The notes beneath the pieces were generated by a model. That model worked only from the letters and a program-made list of their open reading frames with translations, had not been told where the DNA came from and searched no databases. Below are positions 45,648 through 55,247 of a stretch of 64,000 nucleotides of DNA, in pieces. Position 1 is the stretch's first letter, and each line of letters begins with the position of its first letter. This stretch comes from Paenibacillus riograndensis SBR5 (lineage in GTDB: Bacteria; Bacillota; Bacilli; Paenibacillales; Paenibacillaceae): contig NZ_LN831776.1 in assembly GCF_000981585.1 (NCBI RefSeq), forward strand, positions 5,377,187 through 5,441,186, given 5' to 3'. The position numbers and the translations under genes were made by a program.

Positions 45648-46904
45648 TTACCTCATCATGACGGTAACGTTACCGGCGGTCAGCATGATTGTGACGGCCA
45701 GGAAGAACATCAGCGATACGGCGGCCAGGGCCGCGAACACGTAGATCATGCTTTTGCCGATCGTCTGCAGACAGACTACAATCGGTGTCTCGCCCAGGGG
45801 CTGCATGACGGCGGCAGCCACGTTGTAGATCAGGGCAAGCACGAGTATTTTTATCGCCGGAAACGCGCAGAGGAACAAGATGATAATGACACCCGAAAGC
45901 CCGATGGCGTTCTTCACCAGAAGCGATGCCGAAATCACCGTATCCGTGGCATCCGCGAACATTTTCCCGATCACCGGCACGAAGTTTCCTGTAATGTATT
46001 TGGCAGCGCGGAGAGTCACTCCGTCCGTTACTGAGCTGGTTATTCCCCTGACAGAGATCACGCCAAGGAACACAGTCAGCAGCACGCCCAGCAGTCCGGC
46101 ACCCACATTCCGCAGCAGATTGGCCAGTTGGGTCAGCTTGTATTTATCCGACATGGCGCTCACCAGGTGCAGCACCGCCGAGAAGAAGAACAGCGGGAAA
46201 ACCACCGTATGAATGAGCGTGCTCACCGTATGGATCATGAACACAATCAGCGGATGGGTGACGGAGACCGTCACAATGTTCCCCATGGAAGCCAGCAAGG
46301 CGAACAGCAGCGGAATCATCGCCATCATGAAGTCGGTCATGCGGTCGATGGCATCCTTGGCATAACCAATGGCTACATTGAAACTGTTGACGGCAATGAC
46401 CAGTACGACCATGTAGCAGAGCATATAGGCGATTTTACTGACGGATTTCCGTTCAAAAGCGGTCTGCAGCGTCTCCAGAATCATGCTGAGCACACTGATC
46501 ATCACAATCGTTACCAGCAGCTTGCCGTTGAACATCACCTCATGCCACATAAAAGAAGTGAGTCCCTTCAACACACTTTTGAAGCTGAGGCCATCCTCGC
46601 CCGGCAGCAGCATATCCATCAGCGACGGGGTTTTGCCTTCGGGAAAAAATCCGCCATAGTCCTTCATCAGCTTATTCCAGTACGATTCCACTTCGCCTGT
46701 AGGCAGGTTCTGCACCTGCCCCTTCACCCAATGGTCTACTGCGGAAGATGAACCTCCCTGGGGAGCGGACTGCGGCGGCGGCGATGGAGAGGGCACTGCC
46801 CCGGCGGCGAAGGCGGTTCCTGAACACCACAGCAGCAGCAGGGCGGGCAGGAGCAGCAGAATGATTTTTAATTTTGGTGGCCGAAAAACACCGCGCGTCC
46901 GCAT
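45648..46904 (-). CDS. spoIIIAE: SpoIIIAE membrane protein
   Basis: 418 residues: N-terminal signal-like helix, then several membrane helices (about eight) including VFLGVISVRGITSSVTDGVT and GVIIILFLCAFPAIKILVLA. The likely transport-like core of the SpoIIIA complex. Confidence 0.95.
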   Translation of the reverse strand: MRTRGVFRPPKLKIILLLLPALLLLWCSGTAFAAGAVPSPSPPPQSAPQGGSSSAVDHWVKGQVQNLPTGEVESYWNKLMKDYGGFFPEGKTPSLMDMLLPGEDGLSFKSVLKGLTSFMWHEVMFNGKLLVTIVMISVLSMILETLQTAFERKSVSKIAYMLCYMVVLVIAVNSFNVAIGYAKDAIDRMTDFMMAMIPLLFALLASMGNIVTVSVTHPLIVFMIHTVSTLIHTVVFPLFFFSAVLHLVSAMSDKYKLTQLANLLRNVGAGLLGVLLTVFLGVISVRGITSSVTDGVTLRAAKYITGNFVPVIGKMFADATDTVISASLLVKNAIGLSGVIIILFLCAFPAIKILVLALIYNVAAAVMQPLGETPIVVCLQTIGKSMIYVFAALAAVSLMFFLAVTIMLTAGNVTVMMR

Positions 46905-46952
46905 ACCCTTTCCCCCGCCCCGCTTCTAACTTTGCTTATGCCCCTATACTTG

Positions 46953-47342
46953 TCAGGTTGGCAGCAGCTTCATCACCGTCTCGATAATAATGCTGATAAT
47001 CGGCACGGCCAGCACCATGATCAGCACCTTGCCGGCCAGCTCGATTTTGGAAGCAATCGATTCCTGTCCGGCATCGCGCACGATCTGCGCCCCGAACTCT
47101 GCGATATAGGAAATTCCGATAATTTTGAACACCGTTTTGATATAGATCATTTCCATGCCCGAGGACTCGGCCACCCGCTCCAGCGTCCCCAGAATCGTTC
47201 CGATCTTGCCGATCAGGAACAGGAAGATCAGAATGCCTGCGGCCGTGGTCAGCAGGAAGGCGAACATCGGCTTTTGTTCCTTCAGTACGAGTATGAGGAC
47301 CGTCGACAAGAGCCCAATTCCCACCACTTGAATGATTTCCAT
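46953..47342 (-). CDS. spoIIIAD: SpoIIIAD membrane protein
   Basis: 129 residues with four membrane helices and the family sequence FKIIGISYIAEFGAQIVRDA. Starts nine bases after spoIIIAC. Confidence 0.95.
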   Translation of the reverse strand: MEIIQVVGIGLLSTVLILVLKEQKPMFAFLLTTAAGILIFLFLIGKIGTILGTLERVAESSGMEMIYIKTVFKIIGISYIAEFGAQIVRDAGQESIASKIELAGKVLIMVLAVPIISIIIETVMKLLPT

Positions 47343-47351
47343 AGCCTTGGC

Positions 47352-47555
47352 CTATTGAAAAAGAAAAATCGTTTTGATTTCCTGGAGCAGGCCGTCCAGC
47401 ATGCGGATGACCATAAACAGCACGATGATAAAGCCGACAATCGTTACCCAGTGGGCGATGTCTTCCTTGCCCATCTGTTTAAGCACCGTGTGGATCATGG
47501 CGATAATAATGCCGATGCCGGCAATCTGGAAGATCGCGTTGACTTCAATATTCAT
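47352..47555 (-). CDS. spoIIIAC: SpoIIIAC membrane protein
   Basis: 67 residues, two helices, MNIEVNAIFQIAGIGIIIAM. I start at ATG 47555 (GAGGTG six bases upstream); the frame also opens at GTG 47564. Paralogue of the SpoIIIAD N-terminal part. Confidence 0.93.
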   Translation of the reverse strand: MNIEVNAIFQIAGIGIIIAMIHTVLKQMGKEDIAHWVTIVGFIIVLFMVIRMLDGLLQEIKTIFLFQ

Positions 47556-47568
47556 TCCTGGCACCTCG

Positions 47569-48087
47569 CTAAAAGATCAATATGACGATCAATGCTCCAA
47601 GCAGCAGACCCAGGCTTTTGTTCATTTTTTCATATTTGCCCTGATCTTCTCTGGCCGCTGTCTCCTCCTGCTTCAACTGCTGCAAAGCCAGCGCGATGTG
47701 AGTGCTCTGATTCGAACGGTCGCTGGTACCCAGCGTGCAGCTGAGCTGCCGGAGTATTTCCTTCTCCGTCCCTTTCAGGGAAGCCGTCTTCCAGTGCTCT
47801 TCCATGGCCTTCGAAATGGCAGCTTCGGCGCTGCGGTCCAGCGGCGGGCTCATCTCATCGGCCGCTGTGGTGAAAAAAGCCTTCAGCGGATCCTTCGACT
47901 GCATCCCGATCCGGCGCAGCGCTTCCGGCAGCGGGGTGTAGCCGTACTGGATCTCCGTCTCCAGCCGCTGCAGGGCGGCGATCAGGCCTCTGATGTGCCT
48001 GGGCCTGTCAGCATACTGGGCGGCCCGCTTGAACCCGGCCAGCGTGCCTGCCAGGACGATCAGCACCGCTCCGAAGAGCTTAAGCAT
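47569..48087 (-). CDS. spoIIIAB: SpoIIIAB
   Basis: 172 residues with helices at both ends (MLKLFGAVLIVLAGTLAGF and SLGLLLGALIVILIF) and a helical cytoplasmic domain, resembling GspF-like secretion parts. ATG 48087 lies within the spoIIIAA end (8-base overlap); GTG 48096 is an alternative. Confidence 0.93.
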   Translation of the reverse strand: MLKLFGAVLIVLAGTLAGFKRAAQYADRPRHIRGLIAALQRLETEIQYGYTPLPEALRRIGMQSKDPLKAFFTTAADEMSPPLDRSAEAAISKAMEEHWKTASLKGTEKEILRQLSCTLGTSDRSNQSTHIALALQQLKQEETAAREDQGKYEKMNKSLGLLLGALIVILIF

Positions 48088-49084
48088 GGCGTTCACCGCC
48101 CTGCCGGCCTTCAGGAGCGACCAGCAGCAGGCTGCGCCTCTGCCCGTCCAATATGCGGAAGGACAGCCCCGCCTCCGTCCGGTGGAGGATCACATAGCGC
48201 TCAAACATCCGGTGCTCCAGCAGTCCGCCGAGTCCGGGCCGCCGGGCCAGCTCGGACACCTCCTTGCCGTGCGCCGAAGCTACAACCGTAATGCCGGCGT
48301 GCAGCGCTTCGGTCACCGCTTCAGCATCCTCCGGCCGGCCGATCTCATCGGCGATCAGCACATCGGGCGAGAGCGAGCGGATCATCATCATGAGGCCCTC
48401 CGCTTTGGGACATCCGTCGAGGATGTCTGTCCGCGGGCCGACATCAAAAGCAGGAATCCCCCGGCGGCTGCCGGCGATTTCGGAGCGCTCATCGACAATG
48501 CCGACCTTCAGGCCCGGACGGCTGCCCTCGCGCCCGCCTCTTGTGCCCGCCGAGATCTGCCGGGCAAGATCGCGCAGCAGGGTGGTTTTACCGTGCTGCG
48601 GAGGCGAGAGCACCAGCGTATGCATAATCCGCTGCCGCCCCTTGTCGAGCAGGTACGGCAGCACACCGTCGGCGATGCCCGGCAGCTCACGGGCGATCCG
48701 CACATTGAAGCCGGTGATGTCGCGCAGATGCTCCACGCCCCCGCCGCTCAGCACGGTCCGGCCCGCAAGGCCAATCCTGTGCCCGCCGGGGATCGTAATG
48801 AACCCCTTGCGAAGCTCTTCTTCCATCGTATAGAGCGAATGATTGCTGATCAGGTCCAGCAGCCGGTGCGTATCCTCCCGTTCAGGCTTGTACGCTTCTT
48901 CTGGACTCAGCGTCAGGCTGCCGCCAACACCGAGAAAATGGTATTTGCCTCCGGAATAATTAATCTCCAGCGGGCGGCCTTCGCGGATACGGATCTCTTC
49001 CACCTTGTCGAGCAGGGGAGCGGGCAAGCCTCCCAGCAGTGCTCTTATTCGTTCAGGAAACAACAGCATCCAGTCATTAGCCAT
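48080..49084 (-). CDS. spoIIIAA: SpoIIIAA ATPase
   Basis: 334 residues, secretion-type ATPase: Walker A PPQHGKTTLLRDLAR, Walker B-like VLIADEIGRPEDAEA. First gene of the eight-gene operon, probably energising channel assembly. Start ATG 49084 (MANDWMLL), GGGGG upstream. Confidence 0.95.
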   Translation of the reverse strand: MANDWMLLFPERIRALLGGLPAPLLDKVEEIRIREGRPLEINYSGGKYHFLGVGGSLTLSPEEAYKPEREDTHRLLDLISNHSLYTMEEELRKGFITIPGGHRIGLAGRTVLSGGGVEHLRDITGFNVRIARELPGIADGVLPYLLDKGRQRIMHTLVLSPPQHGKTTLLRDLARQISAGTRGGREGSRPGLKVGIVDERSEIAGSRRGIPAFDVGPRTDILDGCPKAEGLMMMIRSLSPDVLIADEIGRPEDAEAVTEALHAGITVVASAHGKEVSELARRPGLGGLLEHRMFERYVILHRTEAGLSFRILDGQRRSLLLVAPEGRQGGERHA

Positions 49085-49131
49085 ACAGAGTACCCCCAAG
49101 CTGTCCTCTACTTAAAATAGCTTTAATCCAT

Positions 49132-49158
49132 ATTTATGCTTGTACGCGTACATTATGA
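49132..49158 (-). promoter_or_regulatory. Candidate sigma-E promoter of spoIIIA
   Basis: Minus strand TCATAAT (49158-49152), 13 bases, CATAAATA (from 49138), close to the mother-cell sigma-E consensus. The spacer holds a GTACGCGTAC palindrome. Confidence 0.45.
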
Positions 49159-49168
49159 CTATCATCTA

Positions 49169-49432
49169 TCATTTTTTTAGAATCCCGATTAAGAGAAAAG
49201 CCACCCCGCAGCCAATCCAGCCCAGCTTGCCCCACGACAGATCCTGTGCCATCCCCGTCAGCCCCACCGCTGTGGTCAGAATCAGAATCGTCGGCCCGAC
49301 AAGAGCCAATCCGGAATTGACTGCCAGCGCCTTATCCACCTGGTTCAGCTTCAGCATAATCAGCGCCGCCGCTATTTCCACACTCCCCGACAGCAGCCGC
49401 AGCGCCGCCATCCAGCTCACATACTTGTCCAA
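49169..49432 (-). CDS. yqhV: YqhV-like membrane protein
   Basis: 87 residues with three membrane helices; MDKYVSWMAALRLLSGSVEI and the final GWIGCGVAFLLIGILKK match the YqhV family by pattern and by position just upstream of spoIIIAA. Function unknown. Confidence 0.8.
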   Translation of the reverse strand: MDKYVSWMAALRLLSGSVEIAAALIMLKLNQVDKALAVNSGLALVGPTILILTTAVGLTGMAQDLSWGKLGWIGCGVAFLLIGILKK

Positions 49433-49745
49433 TCCGCTTCACTCCTTTTACAAATCTATTGCCGGAAATCCCGTAATTTTCTTGCTGTTATCCATGGATA
49501 TGCGGGACGGGCCCACTTTAGACAGAAGAAATAAGCGAATATACCAATAGGAGTGTGAAAGAAATCATAGTGAACCCCTCTATAAAAAAATATCATCGGT
49601 ATGATAAAATATATTTTGCGCATTTTGAACAGATTGATCTGGAAAATATAAGTGCAGGCTCTTGGTTAAACTATGGGCTCCTTATCTTTTCAGGCACCAT
49701 CCTAGAATGCAGATACAGACATCCGAAGAAGAGGGGATTTATGTC
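49433..49745. other. Divergent region between yqhV and the YitT gene
   Basis: 313 bases. It contains GATAAAATATATTTTGC near 49602 that may serve as -10 for the plus-strand gene. A 70-codon frame (49555-49767) overlaps the YitT start and is not supported. Confidence 0.35.
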
Positions 49746-50612
49746 ATGCAAGTTCGTAATGTTGTAATGCCGCTCGTTTCAGGGCCGGTTGCCAAGCAAG
49801 TGAAAGAAGTCGCCATCATTATTTTCTCGGCCTTTCTGGTCGCGAGCGGGCTGCGCCTGTTCCTCATTCCGCACCAGCTGCTCAGCGGCGGGGTTGCGGG
49901 AGCGGCATCCGTCATCGGCTACCTGACCAATCCGAAGTACATTTCGCTGTATTATTTTGCTATTAATCTGCCTATCCTGATCTGGGGTTTTGTGGCCGTG
50001 GGCAAAAAATACATCTTCTATAGCCTGTTGTCGGTCGTAGCCACCACCTGGTTCCTGACCGTTATTCCGCTGATCAAGCTGACCAAGGACCCGATTCTGG
50101 CCAGTATTTTCGGGGGAGTCATCATCGCCGGCGGGGTGGGCTTCTCTCTTCGGGCCGGAGGCTCCTCCGGGGGATTTGATATCCTGGGCTCCATCATTAC
50201 GCGCAAGCGCGACATTCCGATGGGCACCGTTCTGTTTGTGCTGGATGGGCTGGTCATTCTGAGCCTGGGCTTCTTCAAAAGCTGGGACTCCGCCCTCTAC
50301 GCGATGCTCTGTATCTTCGTCAAAAGCCGTGTGGTCGATATGATCCATATCCGCCACATCAAGCTGACCTGCTTCATTATCACCAAGGAGCGGGAAAAGA
50401 TGCTGAACCGCCTCACCTGCCTGCCCCACGGCATCACTGTGGTTAATGCGGAAGGCGGGTACAGCCACGAAGGGAACACCATGCTCATGACCGTAACCAC
50501 CCGTTACGAGCTGGCCGAGCTGCGCAAAACGATCCTCGAAACCGACCCCAAGTCGTTCGTCAACGTGCTGGAGACAGTAGAAATTGTCGGCCGGTTCAGA
50601 CGGCTGGGGTAG
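49746..50612 (+). CDS. YitT-family membrane protein with DUF2179 domain
   Basis: 288 residues: five or so membrane helices (about 17-180, with LIPHQLLSGGVAGAAS and SLRAGGSSGGFDILG repeats) and a C-terminal ligand-binding-like DUF2179 domain (REKMLNRLTCLPHGITVVNA...GGYSHEGNTML). Start ATG 49746 with GAGGGG upstream. A membrane transporter-like family of unknown substrate. Confidence 0.88.
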   Translation: MQVRNVVMPLVSGPVAKQVKEVAIIIFSAFLVASGLRLFLIPHQLLSGGVAGAASVIGYLTNPKYISLYYFAINLPILIWGFVAVGKKYIFYSLLSVVATTWFLTVIPLIKLTKDPILASIFGGVIIAGGVGFSLRAGGSSGGFDILGSIITRKRDIPMGTVLFVLDGLVILSLGFFKSWDSALYAMLCIFVKSRVVDMIHIRHIKLTCFIITKEREKMLNRLTCLPHGITVVNAEGGYSHEGNTMLMTVTTRYELAELRKTILETDPKSFVNVLETVEIVGRFRRLG

Positions 50613-50813
50613 AATCTTTTTTTGACTAAAAGAAGTGCCTTGCAGCCGAGAGCAGAGCCGTCACGTCCGCCGCAACATTGCTCAGGTGAGCCTGGCTGAG
50701 CCGGACGTGGCGAGACTGCTAATTTAACGGCATTTCTGCCGTTGTTGCTGGACTTTCCGGGCCAATCGGGTGAACTGGACCCATCCAGAACAAAGCAACG
50801 AGTCACAGCTTAT

Positions 50814-50864
50814 AACAAAACAGTCCCATCTACCGCCTTTCTGCGGGGATGGGACTGTTTTGTT
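50814..50864. terminator. Bidirectional terminator after the YitT gene
   Basis: AACAAAACAGTCCCATC / GATGGGACTGTTTTGTT, near-perfect long stem. Confidence 0.85.
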
Positions 50865-50924
50865 ATTTCATGTTAATTGACCGTTCATAAGCTACCGCCA
50901 CAGCCTGCATTCCCCAGCTACAAA

Positions 50925-50962
50925 AAAATGCCCCGCCGCCATATAGGCAACGGGACATTTCA
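50925..50962 (-). terminator. Terminator of the aspartate kinase gene
   Basis: Minus strand ATGTCCCGTTGCC...GGCGGCGGGGCAT followed by TTTTTTG. Confidence 0.8.
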
Positions 50963-50976
50963 TCTAAGGCAGGCTT

Positions 50977-52242
50977 TTAGCGGCGGTCCTTCGGACCTCC
51001 GACAAACGCCTGCTCTTCTGTATCCAGATTGTAGGCGGTGTGAAGCGCCTGGATAATCTTTTGCAGATTGCCGGACTCAATTACGCATGATACTTTGATC
51101 TCGGAAGTACTGACCATCTTGATGCTCACGCCTTCCTTGGAGATCACATCGAACATTTGCGCCGCTACCCCGGGATGGCTGACCATACCCGCGCCGACAA
51201 TCGACACCTTGACCAGATTATCCTCGGAAGTGACTTCACGGTAAGGAAGCTCGCTGTGAAGCCCCTCGATAACCTTTTTGGCATGCGCCAGCTCGCTCAG
51301 TGCAACGGTGAAGGAGAAGTCGGCCTTCTCGTTCTGCACACCGCTCTGCACGATGATATCAACGTCCACACCCTCCTCGGCCAGCTTGCCGAATACCTGG
51401 GCGAGAACGCCCGGCACATCCGGCACCCCGAGAATACTGATCCGCGCCACGTTTTTGTCATATGCAATTCCGCTAACTACCACACCCTGCTCCATGCTTG
51501 CTTCCTCCTTCACAACAGTACCTTCATTATGATTAAAGCTTGATCTGACGACCAGCTTCACCTGATAGCGTTTGGCGTATTCCACAGCCCGCGGATGCAG
51601 CACAGCTGCCCCGAGATTAGCCAGCTCCAGCATTTCATCATAGGAGATTTCATTCAGCTTGCGCGCTGTCTTCACGATACGCGGGTCCGTGGAATATATG
51701 CCGTCCACGTCCGTATAGATTTCGCAGACATCCGCTTGGATGGCTGCTGCCAGTGCTACGGCTGTAGTGTCCGAGCCGCCGCGGCCCAGTGTGGTGATCT
51801 CCCCGTCCACGGTCATCCCCTGAAAACCGGCTACGATCACAATCTGCCCGCGCTCCAGCGACTCCAGAACCCGGCGGGGATCGATTTCATTGATTCGTGC
51901 CCGGCCATGCGTCTCATCGGTCCGGAATCCGGCCTGCCAGCCGGTATAAGATACAGCGCTGCGGCCAATCCCACTCAGGGCGATGGACAGAAGCGCAACG
52001 GAGATCTGCTCCCCGGTTGTCATCAGCATATCCATTTCGCGTGCAGGCGGCTGCCCGTTCAACTGTTTGGCCTGATCGATCAATTCATCCGTGGTATCTC
52101 CCATGGCGGATACAACCACAACACAGCGGTGACCCTCATCCTGCTTATCTGCGATGCGCCCCGCAACACGTTTCATTCGTTCAATGTCGCCGACGGAGCT
52201 GCCTCCGAATTTCATGACATAAAGTGACAAAGTCCATTTCAC
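50977..52242 (-). CDS. Aspartate kinase
   Basis: 421 residues: kinase domain starting VMKFGGSSVGDIERMKRV, with FQGMTVDGEITTLGRGGSDT, and two C-terminal ACT domains (VPGVLAQVFGKLAEEGVDVD; MVSHPGVAAQMFDVISKEGV). First step of lysine/threonine/methionine and dipicolinate synthesis. ATG 52242 or the TTG four codons later could be the start (GGGAG upstream). No lysine riboswitch is visible upstream, so the DapG-like form is as likely as LysC. Confidence 0.93.
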   Translation of the reverse strand: MKWTLSLYVMKFGGSSVGDIERMKRVAGRIADKQDEGHRCVVVVSAMGDTTDELIDQAKQLNGQPPAREMDMLMTTGEQISVALLSIALSGIGRSAVSYTGWQAGFRTDETHGRARINEIDPRRVLESLERGQIVIVAGFQGMTVDGEITTLGRGGSDTTAVALAAAIQADVCEIYTDVDGIYSTDPRIVKTARKLNEISYDEMLELANLGAAVLHPRAVEYAKRYQVKLVVRSSFNHNEGTVVKEEASMEQGVVVSGIAYDKNVARISILGVPDVPGVLAQVFGKLAEEGVDVDIIVQSGVQNEKADFSFTVALSELAHAKKVIEGLHSELPYREVTSEDNLVKVSIVGAGMVSHPGVAAQMFDVISKEGVSIKMVSTSEIKVSCVIESGNLQKIIQALHTAYNLDTEEQAFVGGPKDRR

Positions 52243-52849
52243 TCCCTATTTCGGTCTATGTAACAGCTTATAATTTGGTTTCGTGCTTTAAACCAGTATA
52301 ATACGAAAAACACCTCATGCGTTAATAGTTTCACAAAAAAATCCGCTTATTTTCTGAACACCAATTTTTCCCTGTCCAGAACCCGCCATGAATCCTGAGC
52401 AAGTGGAAAAGGTTAACAAAATCGCATAAGCCCATGTGCCCCACAGGATAGGTGGAAAAAGTACAACTAATCCGTTCTCGTACCATGTGCTCCACAGAAT
52501 AGGTGGAAAAAGGACAACTAATCCGCTCTCGTACCATGTGCTTCACAGAATAGGTGGAAAAAGGACAACTAATTCAGCACATTCAGCCCCTGATGGAGTA
52601 ATTTCGCCCAATTAAGTTTACTTTTTCCACTTAAATCTTACGATTACTGTCATTTGAGGAGGATTAGGTTCCCTTTTTCCAACTATATAGACTGGACTTG
52701 AAATCCGTAGTCTTCATGGGGGATAACCATAGTGGATTTTTTTGTATGACTGTACTTTGTGCAACAGAATACTACATAATTTCCTACACAACTAAAAAAA
52801 CCCCCGCCGCAAACGCGGGGAGGCTGAAAATATCACTTCGTCTGACAAT
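52243..52849. repeat. Repeat region between aspartate kinase and efp
   Basis: About 600 bases, no gene. Four direct units of the GTGGAAAAAGGACAACTAAT family (52403, 52452, 52503, 52554; spacing about 50) alternate with spacers such as CTCGTACCATGTGCTTCACAGAATAG, followed by two inverted units (52612-52630, 52661-52680) ending at CTATATAGACTGGACTT. A TGTACTTTGTGCAACAG unit of the second family lies at 52750. The efp terminator follows. Confidence 0.75.
52794..52820 (-). terminator. efp terminator
   Basis: Minus strand CCCCGC/GCGGGG stem followed by GTTTTTTTAG. Confidence 0.85.
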
Positions 52850-53407
52850 CTACGCGCGGGAGATGTATTTGCCTTCGCGGGTATCGATCAGCAGAACGTC
52901 GTTCTCGTTGATGAAGAGCGGAACTTGTACCGTGAGGCCTGTTTCCAGCGTTGCCGCTTTGGTTGCGCCCTGAGCCGTGTTGCCTTTAACGCCCGGCTCG
53001 GTTTCCGTAACCTTCAGCTCTACGCTGGTCGGCAGGTTGATCCCGAGGATTTCACCCTGGTAGCTGACGATATTCACGGTCATGTTCTCTTTCAGGAAGT
53101 TAAGCTCCCATTCCAATTGCTTGGCGGACAGCTCGAACTGATCGTAGGTTTCGTTGTCCATGAATACATGGTCCGATCCGCTTGCATACAAATATTGTAC
53201 ACCACGGTTTTCGATGATGGCGCGGCCGATCGTTTCACCGGCACGGAAGGTGCGCTCAACAGTGTTGCCGTTGCGCAGGTTCTTCAGCTTGGAGCGCACG
53301 AATGCGGCACCTTTACCCGGCTTAACATGCTGGAAATCGAGGACGGTAAAAATATCCCCATCCACCTCTACGGTCAAGCCTGTTTTGAAATCGTTAACTG
53401 AAATCAC
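52850..53407 (-). CDS. efp: Elongation factor P
   Basis: 185 residues, three beta-barrel domains; loop [13 protein letters not shown] with the tip Lys32 that is 5-aminopentanolylated in B. subtilis. Rescues ribosomes at polyproline. The region is proline-rich in targets such as bkdB and the GHL10 protein. Own terminator. Confidence 0.96.
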   Translation of the reverse strand: MISVNDFKTGLTVEVDGDIFTVLDFQHVKPGKGAAFVRSKLKNLRNGNTVERTFRAGETIGRAIIENRGVQYLYASGSDHVFMDNETYDQFELSAKQLEWELNFLKENMTVNIVSYQGEILGINLPTSVELKVTETEPGVKGNTAQGATKAATLETGLTVQVPLFINENDVLLIDTREGKYISRA

Positions 53408-53457
53408 TAAAAATCCCTCCTGGAATCAATTTACCTGTTTACCTGATTATTAACACC

Positions 53458-54525
53458 TTACAATACTAAATAATCCTTTGAAGAATGGGTCAGCAGCTTC
53501 ATGCCGCTTTCGGTGATCACGATATCATCTTCGATCCGCACACCGCCCAGACCCGGCAAATAAATGCCTGGCTCCACCGTTACAACCATACCCGGTTCCA
53601 TAATTTCATCCGCCAGCTTGGACAACCGCGGGTTTTCATGAACCTCCATACCCAAACCGTGTCCTGTACTGTGTCCGAAATGTTCACCGTAACCGTAACG
53701 GGTGATGATGTCGCGCGCCAGAGCGTCGCATTCCCTTCCGGTCATGCCCGGCTTGATATTGGCCAGCGTGTGGAGCTGCGCTTCAAGCACAATATCGTAA
53801 ATTTCTTTGAGCTTGGGGTCCGGAGAGCCCAAAGCGATCGTACGTGTTACATCCGAGCAGTAGCCATCCAGCAGCGCGCCGAAATCAAAGGTCACGAATT
53901 CATTGTTCTGAATGACCTTGCTGCTTGCCACGCCATGCGGCATCGCTGACCGTTCACCGGAAGCCACAATCGTATCGAACGAAGAAGAGGTTGCGCCGTG
54001 GGTGCGCATGTAGAATTCCATTTCCAGATCCACGTCACGTTCGGTCATGCCGGGCTTGATCACATTCAGGATGTGGCTGAACGTGGCATCCGCCAGATCC
54101 GCAGCACGCTGCATCACTGCAAGTTCGCCTTCATCCTTGAACGCCCGCAGATTCTCAACAGCCTTGGAGACCGGCACCAGCACCGCAGGCTGCAGCGCAG
54201 CCGCATATGTACTGTAGGCACTGAAAGTCACATCATCCTGTTCGAAGCCGATGCGGACATTCGCGCCCTGCAGCAGCTCGCGGACCGTCTCAATAAATTT
54301 CGGACCATGCTGTACCACCTTCAGGCCTGTAACCTGTTCCGCCGCCTGTGTCATATACCTGAAGTCAGTCAGCAGATAGCTGTCATCGCCGGTGACCAGC
54401 ACATAACCGGAAGAACCGGTGAATCCGCTTAAATAGCGGCGGTTAATGCCGCTGGTTATTAAGATCGCATCCAATCCCTGTTCCTGCAAAACCTTGCGCA
54501 GCTTGGAGACACGCTTGTTGCCCAT
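53458..54525 (-). CDS. yqhT: Xaa-Pro aminopeptidase (YqhT-like)
   Basis: 355 residues: N-terminal creatinase-like domain, then M24 'pita-bread' with metal ligands in FDFGALLDGYCSDVTR, GHSTGHGLGMEVHE, TVEPGIY and RIEDDIV. Start ATG 54525 with AGGAG upstream. Precedes efp, as in B. subtilis. Confidence 0.93.
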   Translation of the reverse strand: MGNKRVSKLRKVLQEQGLDAILITSGINRRYLSGFTGSSGYVLVTGDDSYLLTDFRYMTQAAEQVTGLKVVQHGPKFIETVRELLQGANVRIGFEQDDVTFSAYSTYAAALQPAVLVPVSKAVENLRAFKDEGELAVMQRAADLADATFSHILNVIKPGMTERDVDLEMEFYMRTHGATSSSFDTIVASGERSAMPHGVASSKVIQNNEFVTFDFGALLDGYCSDVTRTIALGSPDPKLKEIYDIVLEAQLHTLANIKPGMTGRECDALARDIITRYGYGEHFGHSTGHGLGMEVHENPRLSKLADEIMEPGMVVTVEPGIYLPGLGGVRIEDDIVITESGMKLLTHSSKDYLVL

Positions 54526-54599
54526 TTTCATTCTCCTCTCGAAATAGCCACATTGTATTTTAACATAGGGTCATGCCCTTGAGAAGTTTTTTCGGGCTG

Positions 54600-55091
54600 T
54601 CAGGCGAGCTTTGTCTGCTGTTCGCGTTTCCGTTCATCTGTGTATTCCATTGCCGCCGTATATCCGATGAATAATCCCCAGAGCAAAAAGATGCAAAATT
54701 CACTGACCACAGAGTTCCACGGCAGCCTGAACATCTTCTGCTGCAGGAATTGCCAGGATCCGGCAAGGAAGATCGCCGACCAGCACAGCACCCCGAAGAT
54801 CATCCCCGGCCACGGCCCCTTCAGCTTGCGCAAGATCAGCACATACAGCACGGACGCTACCACCGAAAAAACAATAAAACATAAATAACCTAACAGATGA
54901 CCCGCCGGTGTCATCAGGAACTCATGCTTAAAAAAGGGCTCGGCCAGAAATCCGGGGATTACCTTGGTAAAATGCAGGACATAGATCAGCCAGCGTACCC
55001 CACCCCAGATGAATCCGGCGAAAAAGCCCAGCTCTATGCTGAAAACAAAGGGGTTGGTATGTTCCGATTTTTGCTTAAGGGATTTGCTCAT
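54600..55091 (-). CDS. yqhR: YqhR-like membrane protein
   Basis: 163 residues with four membrane helices (about 18-40, 62-84, 93-112, 120-145). NPFVFSIELGFFAGFIWGGV and the position beside yqhQ and yqhT support YqhR. Function unknown. Confidence 0.8.
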   Translation of the reverse strand: MSKSLKQKSEHTNPFVFSIELGFFAGFIWGGVRWLIYVLHFTKVIPGFLAEPFFKHEFLMTPAGHLLGYLCFIVFSVVASVLYVLILRKLKGPWPGMIFGVLCWSAIFLAGSWQFLQQKMFRLPWNSVVSEFCIFLLWGLFIGYTAAMEYTDERKREQQTKLA

Positions 55092-55247
55092 TTTGCTGCC
55101 TCTCTTTCCATGGATTGGAATTGCCTTCCGGCTCTCTCCTCCCAGTTCCTAGTATGTACAGTAAAAGGCAATCCAACTAGCAATGTCGCCATAAATTAGT
55201 TACAATGTATTATATAAATCACATTAAAACACGGGAAGGTGAATTGG

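Larger units (their letters stand above)
50613..50976. other. Convergent intergenic region with two terminators
   Basis: No gene. An AACGGCATTTCTGCCGTT inverted repeat lies near 50726-50743. Two terminators are listed separately. Confidence 0.5.

Noticed and set aside
49555..49767. 70-codon frame before the YitT gene
   Set aside because: It overlaps the start of the well-supported YitT gene in another frame.
52243..52400. Lysine riboswitch upstream of aspartate kinase
   Set aside because: I looked for the long paired leader and terminator; only the repeat cluster is present.
52403..52682. CRISPR array
   Set aside because: The period of about 50 bases is suggestive, but units are degenerate, spacers are alike, some units are inverted, and there are no cas genes.
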